64,000 nucleotides of DNA from Pseudomonas sp. PA15(2017) (GTDB lineage Bacteria > Pseudomonadota > Gammaproteobacteria > Pseudomonadales > Pseudomonadaceae), in the NCBI RefSeq assembly GCF_001945395.1, contig NZ_MSXV01000052.1:1-64000 (forward strand), written 5' to 3'. The notes under the pieces were generated by a model. The model saw only the letters and a list, made by a program, of their open reading frames with translations, was not told the DNA's origin and did no database searches. The translations under genes and the position numbers were made by a program. How positions within the stretch are numbered: the stretch's first letter is position 1; each line of letters starts with the position of its first letter. Shown here piece by piece: positions 19,891-26,889 of this stretch.

Positions 19891-19966
19891 GCCCAGGTAG
19901 CTCAGTCGGTAGAGCAGGGGATTGAAAATCCCCGTGTCGGCGGTTCGATTCCGTCCCTGGGCACCA
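19891..19966 (+). tRNA. tRNA-Phe(GAA)
   Basis: A 76-nt cloverleaf: acceptor GCCCAGG pairs with CCTGGGC, the D-arm contains AGCTCAGTCGGTAGAGC, the anticodon loop TTGAAAA has GAA, the T-arm contains GGTTCGATTCC, and CCA is encoded. The 3' half is the left attachment site of the 14.4-kb element that follows. Confidence 0.97.
19942..19959 (+). repeat. attL (tRNA-Phe 3' part)
   Basis: GGTTCGATTCCGTCCCTG occurs here within the tRNA and again at 34345-34362. These are the expected duplicated core sites of a tRNA-targeting tyrosine recombinase. Confidence 0.9.
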
Positions 19967-20005
19967 CCTTTCGTTTTCAGGTGGTGCCAAAACCACCTGA
20001 AAGCC

Positions 20006-20041
20006 AACAAAAAGCCCGCCTCGAGCGGGCTTTTTGTTGTC
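20006..20041. terminator. Bidirectional terminator after tRNA-Phe
   Basis: The perfect palindrome AACAAAAAGCCCGC / GCGGGCTTTTTGTT has an A-run and a T-run. It lies just inside the integrated element. Confidence 0.9.
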
Positions 20042-20078
20042 CATGATTCCTGATGGTTCTCTTGTAAGCCCAAACGAA

Positions 20079-20131
20079 TGGGGGTATATCTGGGGGAACG
20101 CTCAGTTCGGTCATAGGCGATACCCCCAAAA
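20079..20131. promoter_or_regulatory. Putative integrase arm sites, left end
   Basis: TGGGGGTATATCTGGGGG at 20079-20096 matches the right-end sequence at 34273-34290 in 17 of 18 positions and the same orientation. An inverted GATACCCCCAAAA follows at about 20119-20131. These repeats beside both att cores fit arm-type binding sites. The rest of 20042-20272 shows no gene. Confidence 0.6.
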
Positions 20132-20272
20132 TGTGCCCTACCCTAGGCGCTACGGCGCTCGCAGCGATCCCCCAAAGCAGTACCGCGCAGGATCGCCAGC
20201 CCCTCCCTCTCCCCGCCCAGCACCTAGAGGCGGCACCGTCACTGCGACTGAACGACCTGGAGGGCGCCAGGT

Positions 20273-21481
20273 ATGCCGCTCACTGACAGCGCGATCAAGA
20301 CCGCCAAGCCCAAGGAAAAGCCCTACAAGCTGAGCGATGCTCACGGCCTGTACCTGCTCATCAATCCGAATGGGTCGAAACTGTGGCGCCTGAAGTACAG
20401 AGTGGCGGGCAAGGAGAAGGGCCTAGCCTTTGGCGTCTATCCGATCGTGAGCCTTCAGCAAGCCCGCCAGTTACGTGACGGCGCTCGCCAGCAATTGGCT
20501 GAGGGCATCGACCCGGGCGAACACAAGAAGGCCGTGAAGGTTGCCCAGAAAGCAGAAGGCCTGACATTCGAGACGCTGGCCCTCGAGTGGTACGCCTACA
20601 ACGCTCCACGCTGGGCAGAGAGCACCGCCTATAAGGCAAAGCTGTATCTCGACAATGACCTGATCCCCAATATCGGTTCCCGACCTGTCTCACGCATCAC
20701 ACGGCCCGACCTGGTGGAGCTGGTTCGCAAGGTGGAGGCACGCGGCACGCTGAACGCCGCCGGCAAGATCCGCCAGTGGCTGCACCAGATCTTTCGCTAT
20801 GGCTTGGCCAAGGGCGCAGTCGAGCATAACCCCGCCACTGATCTGGACGTGGTGGCCGCGCCGCCCAAGACCCGCCGCCATCACCCGCACGTGCCGCTGG
20901 CGGAACTACCAGAACTGCTCGAGAAACTGGAGGCCGGCCGCCTGAGCAACCTCACCCGCTGGGCGATCCGCCTGCTGGTCCTCACCGCGGTGCGGCCCGG
21001 CGAACTGCGCGCAGCGCCCTGGGCAGAGTTCGACCTGGAGAAAGCCACCTGGACTATCCCCAAGGAGCGGATGAAGGCGCGCCGGCCCCACGTGGTTCCC
21101 CTGCCCCGCCAGGCCGTGGCCATGCTGCGCCAGCTCAAGGAGATAACCGGAGACTACACCCTGCTGTTCCCGGGTCAGCAGAACATCGAGCGACCGATGA
21201 GCGAGAACACCATCAACAAAGCGCTGCGCCTGATTGGCTACGAAGGCCGGCAGACCGGCCACGGCTTCCGCCATTTGCTCAGCACCGAGCTGAATGGCCG
21301 CGGCTATAACCGCGACTGGATCGAGCGCCAGCTAGCCCACGGTGATCAGGACGAGATCCGCGACACCTACAACCATGCCAACTACCTCGATCAGCGACGG
21401 GAAATGATGCAGGCCTGGGCTGACTCGGTGGATGCGCTATGCGCCGGCGCCAACGTGGTGAGCATCAAGCGCCAGGCATAA
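20273..21481 (+). CDS. P4-type tyrosine integrase (DUF4102 arm-binding)
   Basis: The 402-residue integrase has an N-terminal DUF4102 arm-DNA-binding domain (about 1-90, MPLTDSAIKTAKPKEKPYKL), a core-binding domain (about 105-190) and a C-terminal catalytic domain. Catalytic residues are visible: Arg in LTAVRPGELR, HxxR in GHGFRHLL, His in RQLAHGD and the Tyr nucleophile in IRDTYNHANY. It would integrate and excise the element at tRNA-Phe. GGAGG lies about 9 nt before the ATG. Confidence 0.95.
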   Translation: MPLTDSAIKTAKPKEKPYKLSDAHGLYLLINPNGSKLWRLKYRVAGKEKGLAFGVYPIVSLQQARQLRDGARQQLAEGIDPGEHKKAVKVAQKAEGLTFETLALEWYAYNAPRWAESTAYKAKLYLDNDLIPNIGSRPVSRITRPDLVELVRKVEARGTLNAAGKIRQWLHQIFRYGLAKGAVEHNPATDLDVVAAPPKTRRHHPHVPLAELPELLEKLEAGRLSNLTRWAIRLLVLTAVRPGELRAAPWAEFDLEKATWTIPKERMKARRPHVVPLPRQAVAMLRQLKEITGDYTLLFPGQQNIERPMSENTINKALRLIGYEGRQTGHGFRHLLSTELNGRGYNRDWIERQLAHGDQDEIRDTYNHANYLDQRREMMQAWADSVDALCAGANVVSIKRQA

Positions 21482-21582
21482 CAGTTACTCGGCCAGCCTA
21501 GCCCGACGGGGCGAAAAGCGGACTTCCCACCCGCCTGGCAGGCCGACTTATTTGGATGGTGGGGTGCCTGGGAGGGCGCGCA

Positions 21583-22161
21583 ATGGACGAAATCGATTAT
21601 GTCCTTAGCAGGCCATTACAAGAGCGGTTGAACGAATGCCGAAGGGCTGCAAATGACATAACGCCTACCGAGAGCATAGACGGCGTCCTGGACATGGCAT
21701 CAATGGTTCTGCTGCTGTGCCAGGATCGCCAGTCCTATGAGACCGCAGCTGAAATGGCCGGCGCTGCACGTATAGAGCTCTTATCCATATCGCATTCAGA
21801 TGCCGCATCAGCTGCAATGCGCGCGGTCAGTTTCGCTTTCGCTGCAGGGCTGGCGGCAGCAAACGGCGTGGCGGTTAATAAGATCCAAGGCGACGCCAAA
21901 AGGCTCACGGGATTAGCAGCAGTGAACAAGGCAAAGGGGACAGTACGTGATCGTGCTCAGAAAATTGCCCTTGAGCACTGGCGCACCGATATAGATAAAA
22001 CGATCCGATTAGGCGGTATGGCCGACTACGTATACAGGGAGTTAGCCAAAGAGGGCTATGTAGATTCGCTCCCAGAGAGCGCTGATCGCATCAAAGAATG
22101 GATAAAAGACATCGCTCCGGACTATGCCCGCAAAGGTGGCCGCCCTAGAAAAACCCTCTAA
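21583..22161 (+). CDS. Hypothetical protein of the integrated element
   Basis: The 192-residue protein is not recognised. It is mainly alpha-helical, with a small alanine-rich segment near residues 80-100 and a basic C-terminus (KGGRPRKTL). The start at 21583 follows GGAGG. Codon use is less GC-rich at third positions than in backbone genes, in line with acquired DNA. It lies between integrase and alpA, where accessory or defence genes often sit in P4-like elements. Confidence 0.55.
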   Translation: MDEIDYVLSRPLQERLNECRRAANDITPTESIDGVLDMASMVLLLCQDRQSYETAAEMAGAARIELLSISHSDAASAAMRAVSFAFAAGLAAANGVAVNKIQGDAKRLTGLAAVNKAKGTVRDRAQKIALEHWRTDIDKTIRLGGMADYVYRELAKEGYVDSLPESADRIKEWIKDIAPDYARKGGRPRKTL

Positions 22162-22168
22162 GCGATAC

Positions 22169-22211
22169 GGATAACCCCTTATCCGTCGCGAATAACTCCT
22201 TATCCATTGCG
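22169..22211. promoter_or_regulatory. Tandem 21-bp operator-like repeats before alpA
   Basis: Two adjacent copies of (G)GATAACYCCTTATCCRTYGCG lie at 22169-22190 and 22190-22211. Each contains the inverted pair GGATAA...TTATCC (diverged in copy 2). The position between the hypothetical gene and alpA suggests a binding site for AlpA or another regulator. Confidence 0.5.
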
Positions 22212-22285
22212 CGAGTAGATTTTTCCCGCCAAGGCAGATGTATTCAATGCCAATCGTGTTCAACAAAGCCCGAGAGGCACACGAT

Positions 22286-22513
22286 ATGGTCGCCCCAGCG
22301 CAAGTAATGCCGGAACAAACCCGCCGTTTTATCAAGCTGCGCGAGGTCAAAGCGCAGACAACCCTTTCGACCTCTGAGATTTACCGCCGAATCGCCGCAG
22401 GCAAATTCCCGCGCCAAGTGATGCTCGGCCCGAAATCTGCTGTTTGGATCGAAGCCGAAGTCTTGGCCTGGTGTGAGGCGCGCATTGCCGCCTGCCGAGG
22501 GGAGGCTGCCTAA
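22286..22513 (+). CDS. alpA: AlpA family transcriptional regulator
   Basis: The 75-residue MerR-like winged-helix protein has the AlpA pattern RFIKLREVKAQTTLSTSEIYRRIAAGKFP followed by SAVWIEAEVLAW. AlpA-type proteins regulate integrase or excision genes in P4-like elements. An in-frame ATG at 22238 would add 16 residues; the 22286 start follows AGAGG and gives the usual family length. Confidence 0.85.
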   Translation: MVAPAQVMPEQTRRFIKLREVKAQTTLSTSEIYRRIAAGKFPRQVMLGPKSAVWIEAEVLAWCEARIAACRGEAA

Positions 22514-22825
22514 ATGACAGACAAGAAAAAGGCCGACCAACAGGCCAGCCCTAAAAATACGCACGTCAATGATACCAGCAGTAACGCGCAACGTATCCGG
22601 CTACTCGATCACATGCTTACACATGGCTCGGTGAATACATTCCAGGCTATGCGCCAGCTGAACATCCTGCGCCCAGGCGCTCGAATCGCTGAGCTGCGCG
22701 CTGCCGGGCACATGATCAAGACCCACCTCGGCACGCTCGAGGACGATCAGGGGCGCCGACATCCCAAGGTGGCGACGTACTACATCACAGCGCAGCCGTC
22801 GGCCGGCAGCGAGGAGGCAGCATGA
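22514..22825 (+). CDS. Helix-turn-helix domain protein
   Basis: The 103-residue protein has a disordered N-terminus (TDKKKADQQASPKN) and a winged-helix-like domain (about 28-95, IRLLDHMLTHGSVNTFQAMRQLNILRPGARIAELRAAGHMI). Such small wHTH proteins are frequent in phage and satellite replication modules. It starts directly after the alpA stop and overlaps the next frame by 4 bp. Confidence 0.7.
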   Translation: MTDKKKADQQASPKNTHVNDTSSNAQRIRLLDHMLTHGSVNTFQAMRQLNILRPGARIAELRAAGHMIKTHLGTLEDDQGRRHPKVATYYITAQPSAGSEEAA

Positions 22826-23265
22826 TCACGCTTGCGCTCCATAATCCTCCGCGCTATGGTTCGACCGTCGCTGCAAATTCAGCGGCCGGGCGTAGGAACC
22901 CGGAAATTAGTAGGCGCAACAGCGCCCAGATCACAACTGCAGGCGTTTTTTTTCGTCCGCAGTTTCGTGTTATGGCGGCTGTGTGCGGGCAGGCTTCGGC
23001 CTGGCCGGGTGCCTACTATCCCGGTATTCCTACCCCGTGCACAGCTGCCACCCAATCCCGTAGGAAGGATCGTGGTAGCTCCAACTCGAAAGTAGGAGTT
23101 CCACCCATGCACACCCTCAATGCGTCCAAAATCCGCGCAATTGCTCACCGCCGTATGGCACTGAGCGCCCTTCGCGCCAAATCTTCCCTTTCCGTCCGCC
23201 TGGCCCGCTACAACAGCCATATGGCCATTGCTCGCAGCCTGGAAGGCCAAGGGGGTGTGCAATGA
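22822..23265 (+). CDS. Ash-family-like protein region
   Basis: The 147-codon frame has an ash-like central part (ISRRNSAQITTAGVFF, VMAAVCGQASAWPGAYYPG) seen in P4-like elements, then a C-terminal 52-residue part starting MHTLNASKIRAIAHRRMAL at 23107. That part has its own upstream GGAGTT and may be the only real product. Ash-type frames overlap structured immunity RNA in P4-like elements, so coding status of the first 95 codons is doubtful. A run of eight T at about 22947 also interrupts it. Confidence 0.5.
   Translation: MITLALHNPPRYGSTVAANSAAGRRNPEISRRNSAQITTAGVFFRPQFRVMAAVCGQASAWPGAYYPGIPTPCTAATQSRRKDRGSSNSKVGVPPMHTLNASKIRAIAHRRMALSALRAKSSLSVRLARYNSHMAIARSLEGQGGVQ
22940..23100 (+). ncRNA. 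Candidate C4/CI-like immunity RNA region
   Basis: In bacteriophage P4 and P1/P7, a short antisense RNA (Rfam C4 family) lies in the region of the ash-type frame. Here the segment with GCAGGCTTCGGCCTGGCCGG and the repeated CCCGGTATTCCTACCCCG-type stretch shows hairpin potential in the expected place. The assignment rests on location and on a remembered resemblance, without an alignment. Boundaries are approximate. Confidence 0.35.
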
Positions 23266-23591
23266 ACACTCGCACATCAGCCGTCGCAATCGAGGCCGCC
23301 ATCAATGCTGCCAATAACGCGGAAGGCTCGCTACGCCGCACGCGACAGTTTGTACGCAGCCGGTCAGGCGCTATCAGTGCCGCAGGTATTGGGCTTTCCA
23401 CTATCGGTGACTTGCTCGGCGCTGATGCCTCCGAGCACTTCATCGATTCAGACATGCAGCACGGCTTGGCCAATGCAGTGCTGGCCCTCGGCAAGCTGAT
23501 TTATGGTTTGGGCAACGATCTTTGGGAGGTCTGCGAAGAAGATCAGGAGGCCTTGCCATGTGGCAGCCAAGATCAGGAGGGGCAGCCATGA
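23262..23591 (+). CDS. Hypothetical protein, 109 residues
   Basis: Not recognised. It overlaps the preceding frame by ATGA and the following gene by 4 bp, so it is probably translated as part of the same transcript. It is helical, with LLGADASEHFIDSDMQHGLANAVLALGKLIYGLG as its most hydrophobic part. It may share the helical two-hairpin pattern of the next gene. Confidence 0.5.
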   Translation: MNTRTSAVAIEAAINAANNAEGSLRRTRQFVRSRSGAISAAGIGLSTIGDLLGADASEHFIDSDMQHGLANAVLALGKLIYGLGNDLWEVCEEDQEALPCGSQDQEGQP

Positions 23592-23899
23592 GCAGCCCAG
23601 CCACCAACAGCGCCCACTACTGCTCGAATGCAGGTGATTACGCTCACCAGCCACTACTGAGCATCAATGCCGGCGTCCCAGCTGCGGTTGCGCTTGAGTC
23701 GGCCTCATGCTCGCTGAGCGTGATACAGGGCCTTCTGTCTGCTGCTACTTCAGGCAACGGCGTAGATCAGAACACGGCTTTCGCCATCGCCATCATCGTC
23801 GACCAGGCAAAGGCCGTAATTGACGCCACCTGGTCAGGCCTTGAAGACCTCGAAACGCTGGCCCGCCAAGCAGTACCCGACCAGCTAGCCAAGGAGTAA
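23588..23899 (+). CDS. DUF3077-like small protein
   Basis: The 103-residue protein has the segment LLSINAGVPAAVALESASCSLSVIQGLL followed by AIAIIVDQAKAVIDATWSGLEDLE. This resembles the DUF3077 pattern common in Pseudomonas chromosomes and prophages. Function unknown. The start at 23588 follows AGGAGGGGCAGCC. Confidence 0.6.
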   Translation: MSSPATNSAHYCSNAGDYAHQPLLSINAGVPAAVALESASCSLSVIQGLLSAATSGNGVDQNTAFAIAIIVDQAKAVIDATWSGLEDLETLARQAVPDQLAKE

Positions 23900-23902
23900 C
23901 CC

Positions 23903-24829
23903 ATGAACGCAAAAAACGGCGCATTTGCGCCGACGGGATCGGCTTGCCTGCAGAAAGCTGAAATCGCTTTCAGAGACGCCCTGCAGAATGTGTTTGGTGC
24001 GCTGGACTGGCTGCCGCTTGCGGATGGAAAGATCCATCGCTTCCACGTGCCAAGCGACCGCGCCGGCAGCAGCAACGGCTGGTACGTGTTGTTCCTCGAT
24101 GGCATCAGCTCTGGCAGCTTCGGTAGCTGGAAGACTGGCGACACACACACTTGGTGCAGCCGCCAGCCGAGCAGCGCGCTAGAGGCGGATCAGTTGCGCC
24201 AGCGTATCCAACAGCCGCGCCTGCAGCGTGAGGCAGAGCAGCAACAACGCCGGCAAGAGGCGGCCAATTATGTCCAACGACGGTGGAGAGATGCTCGCCG
24301 CGCAGACCCGGCTCACGCCTACTTGATCGCCAAACAGGTGCGGCCGCACGGGCTGCGCCAGCACCGTGACCGCCTGCTTGTGCCGCTGTACTGCGCCGGG
24401 CAACTGGTGAACTTGCAAAGCATCAGCAGCACTGGTGAAAAGCTGTTCACCAAAGGTGGTCAGGTGAAGGGCTGCTATTCACCGCTGGGTGTCATCACGG
24501 CCGACAATCCGCTGTATGTCTGCGAAGGCTGGGCCACTGGCGCAACCTTGCACCAGCACAGCGGCGCTGCCGTGGCCTGCGCCATGAATGCCGGCAACCT
24601 CAAGCCTGTGGCCCTGGCTCTACGGGCAAAGTATCCCTCGGCTCAACTGATCATTGCCGGTGATGATGATCGCCAAACGGAGGGCAACCCGGGGCGCAAG
24701 TCCGCGATCGAAGCGGCGCAGGCCGCTGGCGCCCTCTTCACCTTTCCTGAATGGCCGACCGATGCGCCATTGGCACTGAGCGACTTCAACGACCTGCAGC
24801 AATGGCAAAGCCGGGAGGCACAGCCATGA
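23903..24829 (+). CDS. TOPRIM domain protein (phage/satellite primase type)
   Basis: The 308-residue protein has an N-terminal DUF-type domain (about 15-90), a glutamine/arginine-rich linker (about 95-135) and a C-terminal TOPRIM domain (about 195-300), with the acidic Glu in LYVCEGWATGATL and the DDD triad in IIAGDDDRQ. It resembles the primase half of P4-alpha-type proteins. No zinc finger is seen. It overlaps the helicase gene by 4 bp, so the pair likely forms the element's replication module. Confidence 0.85.
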   Translation: MNAKNGAFAPTGSACLQKAEIAFRDALQNVFGALDWLPLADGKIHRFHVPSDRAGSSNGWYVLFLDGISSGSFGSWKTGDTHTWCSRQPSSALEADQLRQRIQQPRLQREAEQQQRRQEAANYVQRRWRDARRADPAHAYLIAKQVRPHGLRQHRDRLLVPLYCAGQLVNLQSISSTGEKLFTKGGQVKGCYSPLGVITADNPLYVCEGWATGATLHQHSGAAVACAMNAGNLKPVALALRAKYPSAQLIIAGDDDRQTEGNPGRKSAIEAAQAAGALFTFPEWPTDAPLALSDFNDLQQWQSREAQP

Positions 24830-26040
24830 GCGAGAAGAGCGTTATTACCCTGGTACCACCACCCATGTCTCCGGCCTGGCGGGCCAACTTGGTATCGGCG
24901 GCCACCATCAAGCCGAAGGCAGCGCAGTGGCTTTGGCCACAATGGCTGCCGCGCGGGATGCTCACCATCCTTGCGGGCGCCGGCGGTGACGGGAAGACCA
25001 CCCTAACCCTGGGCCTGATCGCCACCATGACCAGCGGAGGTCGCTGGCCGGATGGCAGCTTCTGCATCGAGAAGCAGAACGCGGTGATCTTCTCCAGCGA
25101 AGACTCGGCCGAGCACACGATCATCCCCAGGCTGATTGCCTCCGGCGCTGACCTCAATCGCGTGTTCGTCATGCAAGGGCGTATCAACGACCTGGGCGAA
25201 CTGGAGCCGTTCGATCCGTCCCGCGACTGCGACCTGCTGGCACGTGAACTGGATCGCATCGGCGGCGCCGGCCTGATCATGATCGACCCGATAGTCGCCG
25301 CGGTGAGTGGCGACATGCACCGCGCCAACGACGTACGCCGCTCGCTGCAGCCGCTGGTGAACCTGGCCGAGCAGCACGGCGCCGCCGTAGTGGGAATTTC
25401 TCACTTTGCCAAAGGCAGCCAGGCGAGTAGCCCGGCAGATCGCGTGTTGGGCAGCCAGGCATTCACAGCGCTGGCGCGCATGGTTCTGGTGAGTGCCAAG
25501 CGCGAGGGTGAAGAAGACCGGGTGTTGGCGCGGGCCAAGTCGAACATCAGCGCCGACGATGGCGGCTGCACCTACACGATTCGCCCTGTGACTATCGATG
25601 GTGGTATCGACACGGTGGTCGCGACCTGGGGCGACGTGATCGATGGCAGCGCTCGCGAGATCTTGGCGGATGCAGAGCAATTGACCTCTGACGAAGATCA
25701 CAAGACCGAGTTTGAAGAGGCCTGCGACTTTCTCCGCGACACGCTCAGAAATGGCCCGGTACCAACCCAGCAGATCAAGGCTGATGCATCTGGTGCCGGC
25801 CTGTCTTGGGCGACCGTAAGGCGCGCTCAGAAAGCGGTCGGAGCTGTCGCTAAAAAAGGCGGAGTGAAAGAAGGATGGTCATGGCAGTTATCCGCTGAAG
25901 GTGCTCAGCGCTCCCCCAAGGTGCTCATCGAAAGCCCAAGGTGCTCACTCTCTGAGCGTGAGCACCTTGGGGAAAAAATGAGCATCTTGGGAAATTCTCC
26001 CGCCCCTACCTTCGACGAATCGGACGCGGAGGAAGTGTGA
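24826..26040 (+). CDS. RepA-like AAA helicase
   Basis: The 404-residue RecA-fold ATPase has Walker A at about residue 50 (ILAGAGGDGKTTL), Walker B in GAGLIMIDPIVA and the VVGISHFAKG segment typical of RepA/primase-coupled hexameric helicases. A C-terminal region (about 300-365) looks like a winged helix (VPTQQIKADASGAGLSWATVRRAQK). The last 40 codons are built on the iteron array at 25898-25988, so their amino-acid sequence may be constrained by DNA function. Confidence 0.88.
   Translation: MSEKSVITLVPPPMSPAWRANLVSAATIKPKAAQWLWPQWLPRGMLTILAGAGGDGKTTLTLGLIATMTSGGRWPDGSFCIEKQNAVIFSSEDSAEHTIIPRLIASGADLNRVFVMQGRINDLGELEPFDPSRDCDLLARELDRIGGAGLIMIDPIVAAVSGDMHRANDVRRSLQPLVNLAEQHGAAVVGISHFAKGSQASSPADRVLGSQAFTALARMVLVSAKREGEEDRVLARAKSNISADDGGCTYTIRPVTIDGGIDTVVATWGDVIDGSAREILADAEQLTSDEDHKTEFEEACDFLRDTLRNGPVPTQQIKADASGAGLSWATVRRAQKAVGAVAKKGGVKEGWSWQLSAEGAQRSPKVLIESPRCSLSEREHLGEKMSILGNSPAPTFDESDAEEV
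25898..25988. repeat. 20-bp-periodic iteron array (candidate replication origin)
   Basis: AAGGTGCTCA occurs at 25898, 25918 and 25938, exactly 20 bp apart. Its complement TGAGCACCTT lies at 25959, and a one-mismatch copy TGAGCATCTT at 25979, again 20 bp apart. The central pair makes a perfect 13-bp inverted repeat (25936-25948 with 25958-25970). Two-turn spacing and the position inside the 3' end of a helicase gene suit an initiator-binding origin. Confidence 0.7.
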
Positions 26041-26396
26041 TGGCTGCCATCGACTACCTCACCGAAAAGGGCTTTTCGGCCAAGGTCTCCGGCAAGCGAC
26101 TGGTGGTGTCCCCCGCCAGCCGACTGACCGATGACGTCCGCAAATACATCAAGGCTCACCGCCTTGAGCTGATCGCCGAGCTCGCCGCGAACGATGGCCA
26201 GGAGCGCCGCAGTTATTGGCGAGTGCAGCACCCGACTCACAAACCGTTCGTGATGATCTCCGGCCCGATCACCAGAGAAGAAGCGCTGGCGACCATACGC
26301 GCGCTCTGGCCTGACGCCGCGCTTGCGGACGCCCCAAGCGCGCTGCAAGCGAATACCACAACCACCCCACAACCTCCCGGCGGGCCGCACCAGTGA
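26040..26396 (+). CDS. Small protein with TubC-N-like domain
   Basis: The 118-residue protein has an N-terminal segment (AAIDYLTEKGFSAKVSGKRLVVSPASRLTDDVRKYIKAHRLELIAEL) resembling the TubC docking-like domain often found after phage replication ATPases. The C-terminal half is proline- and threonine-rich at the end. It starts at the helicase stop (TGATG). Function unknown. Confidence 0.6.
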   Translation: MAAIDYLTEKGFSAKVSGKRLVVSPASRLTDDVRKYIKAHRLELIAELAANDGQERRSYWRVQHPTHKPFVMISGPITREEALATIRALWPDAALADAPSALQANTTTTPQPPGGPHQ

Positions 26397-26458
26397 CCCG
26401 CCTGGCAGAACCACACCTGGTAATCAGTCGAGTACCAACACCAAAGGAGTAACACCGC

Positions 26459-26779
26459 ATGACCCCAACCACGACCAATTCCAAAGAGCTGATGCTCGGT
26501 GAAGTCTCGGTAATCGTCCGTGAACTGACAGTGCTGCAAGTGCGCACCTGGCTGGCCGAGACAATCAGCCCGAATGGCCAGCCAGATATTGTCGATCAGG
26601 TGCTGTTCAGTGACTGCTCACTGGAAGACGTGCAGCGAATGACGAGCCTCACACGCGAACAGATCGACCAACTGCGCCCTTCGGAGCTGCGCCAAGTGAT
26701 CGCGCTATGCAAGGAGATGAACCCCGATTTTTTCGGGTTCATGGGTCGCCTGGTGAAGCCGGCGGCCGCCACAGCTTGA
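26459..26779 (+). CDS. Phage tail assembly chaperone (G-like)
   Basis: The 106-residue protein (MTPTTTNSKELMLGEVSVIV...) lies immediately before a short -1-frame extension and the tape-measure gene, the classical place of the tail chaperone pair G/GT. Its end (CKEMNPDFFGFMG) runs over the slippery heptamer. It would bind the tape-measure protein during tail assembly. The call rests mainly on position and the frameshift signal. Confidence 0.75.
   Translation: MTPTTTNSKELMLGEVSVIVRELTVLQVRTWLAETISPNGQPDIVDQVLFSDCSLEDVQRMTSLTREQIDQLRPSELRQVIALCKEMNPDFFGFMGRLVKPAAATA
26728..26734 (+). promoter_or_regulatory. Slippery heptamer for -1 ribosomal frameshift
   Basis: T TTT TTC in the zero frame of the chaperone gene (codons GAT TTT TTC) matches the X XXY YYZ rule. 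Slippage moves ribosomes into a frame that is open to 26889. GC-rich sequence with pairing potential follows. Confidence 0.8.
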
Positions 26780-26889
26780 AAGAGCTGGATCAGTGCATTG
26801 CGGCAATGGTGAGGCTGGGGCATGCCCATGCGCCTTACTACCCGTGGAAGTTCTTTCTGGCCGCCATGAAGGCCACTGGAGGTAAGTGA
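26734..26889 (+). CDS. Frameshift extension of the tail chaperone (GT-like)
   Basis: After -1 slippage at 26728-26734 translation would continue with RVHGSPGEAGGRHS and KELDQCIAAMVRLGHAHAPY to 26889, giving a fusion of about 143 residues (26459-26734 joined to 26734-26889). The extension has no good start codon of its own except TTG at 26776. It ends at the start of the tape-measure gene, as T domains do in lambda-like phages. Confidence 0.7.
   Translation, partial: RVHGSPGEAGGRHSLKELDQCIAAMVRLGHAHAPYYPWKFFLAAMKATGGK

Noticed and set aside
22945..22960. T8 run as a Rho-independent terminator
   Set aside because: No clear GC stem stands directly before the run; it lies inside the ash-like frame.
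23903..24829. P4-alpha fusion of primase and helicase
   Set aside because: Primase-like and helicase-like parts are two separate overlapping genes here; no frameshift joins them.
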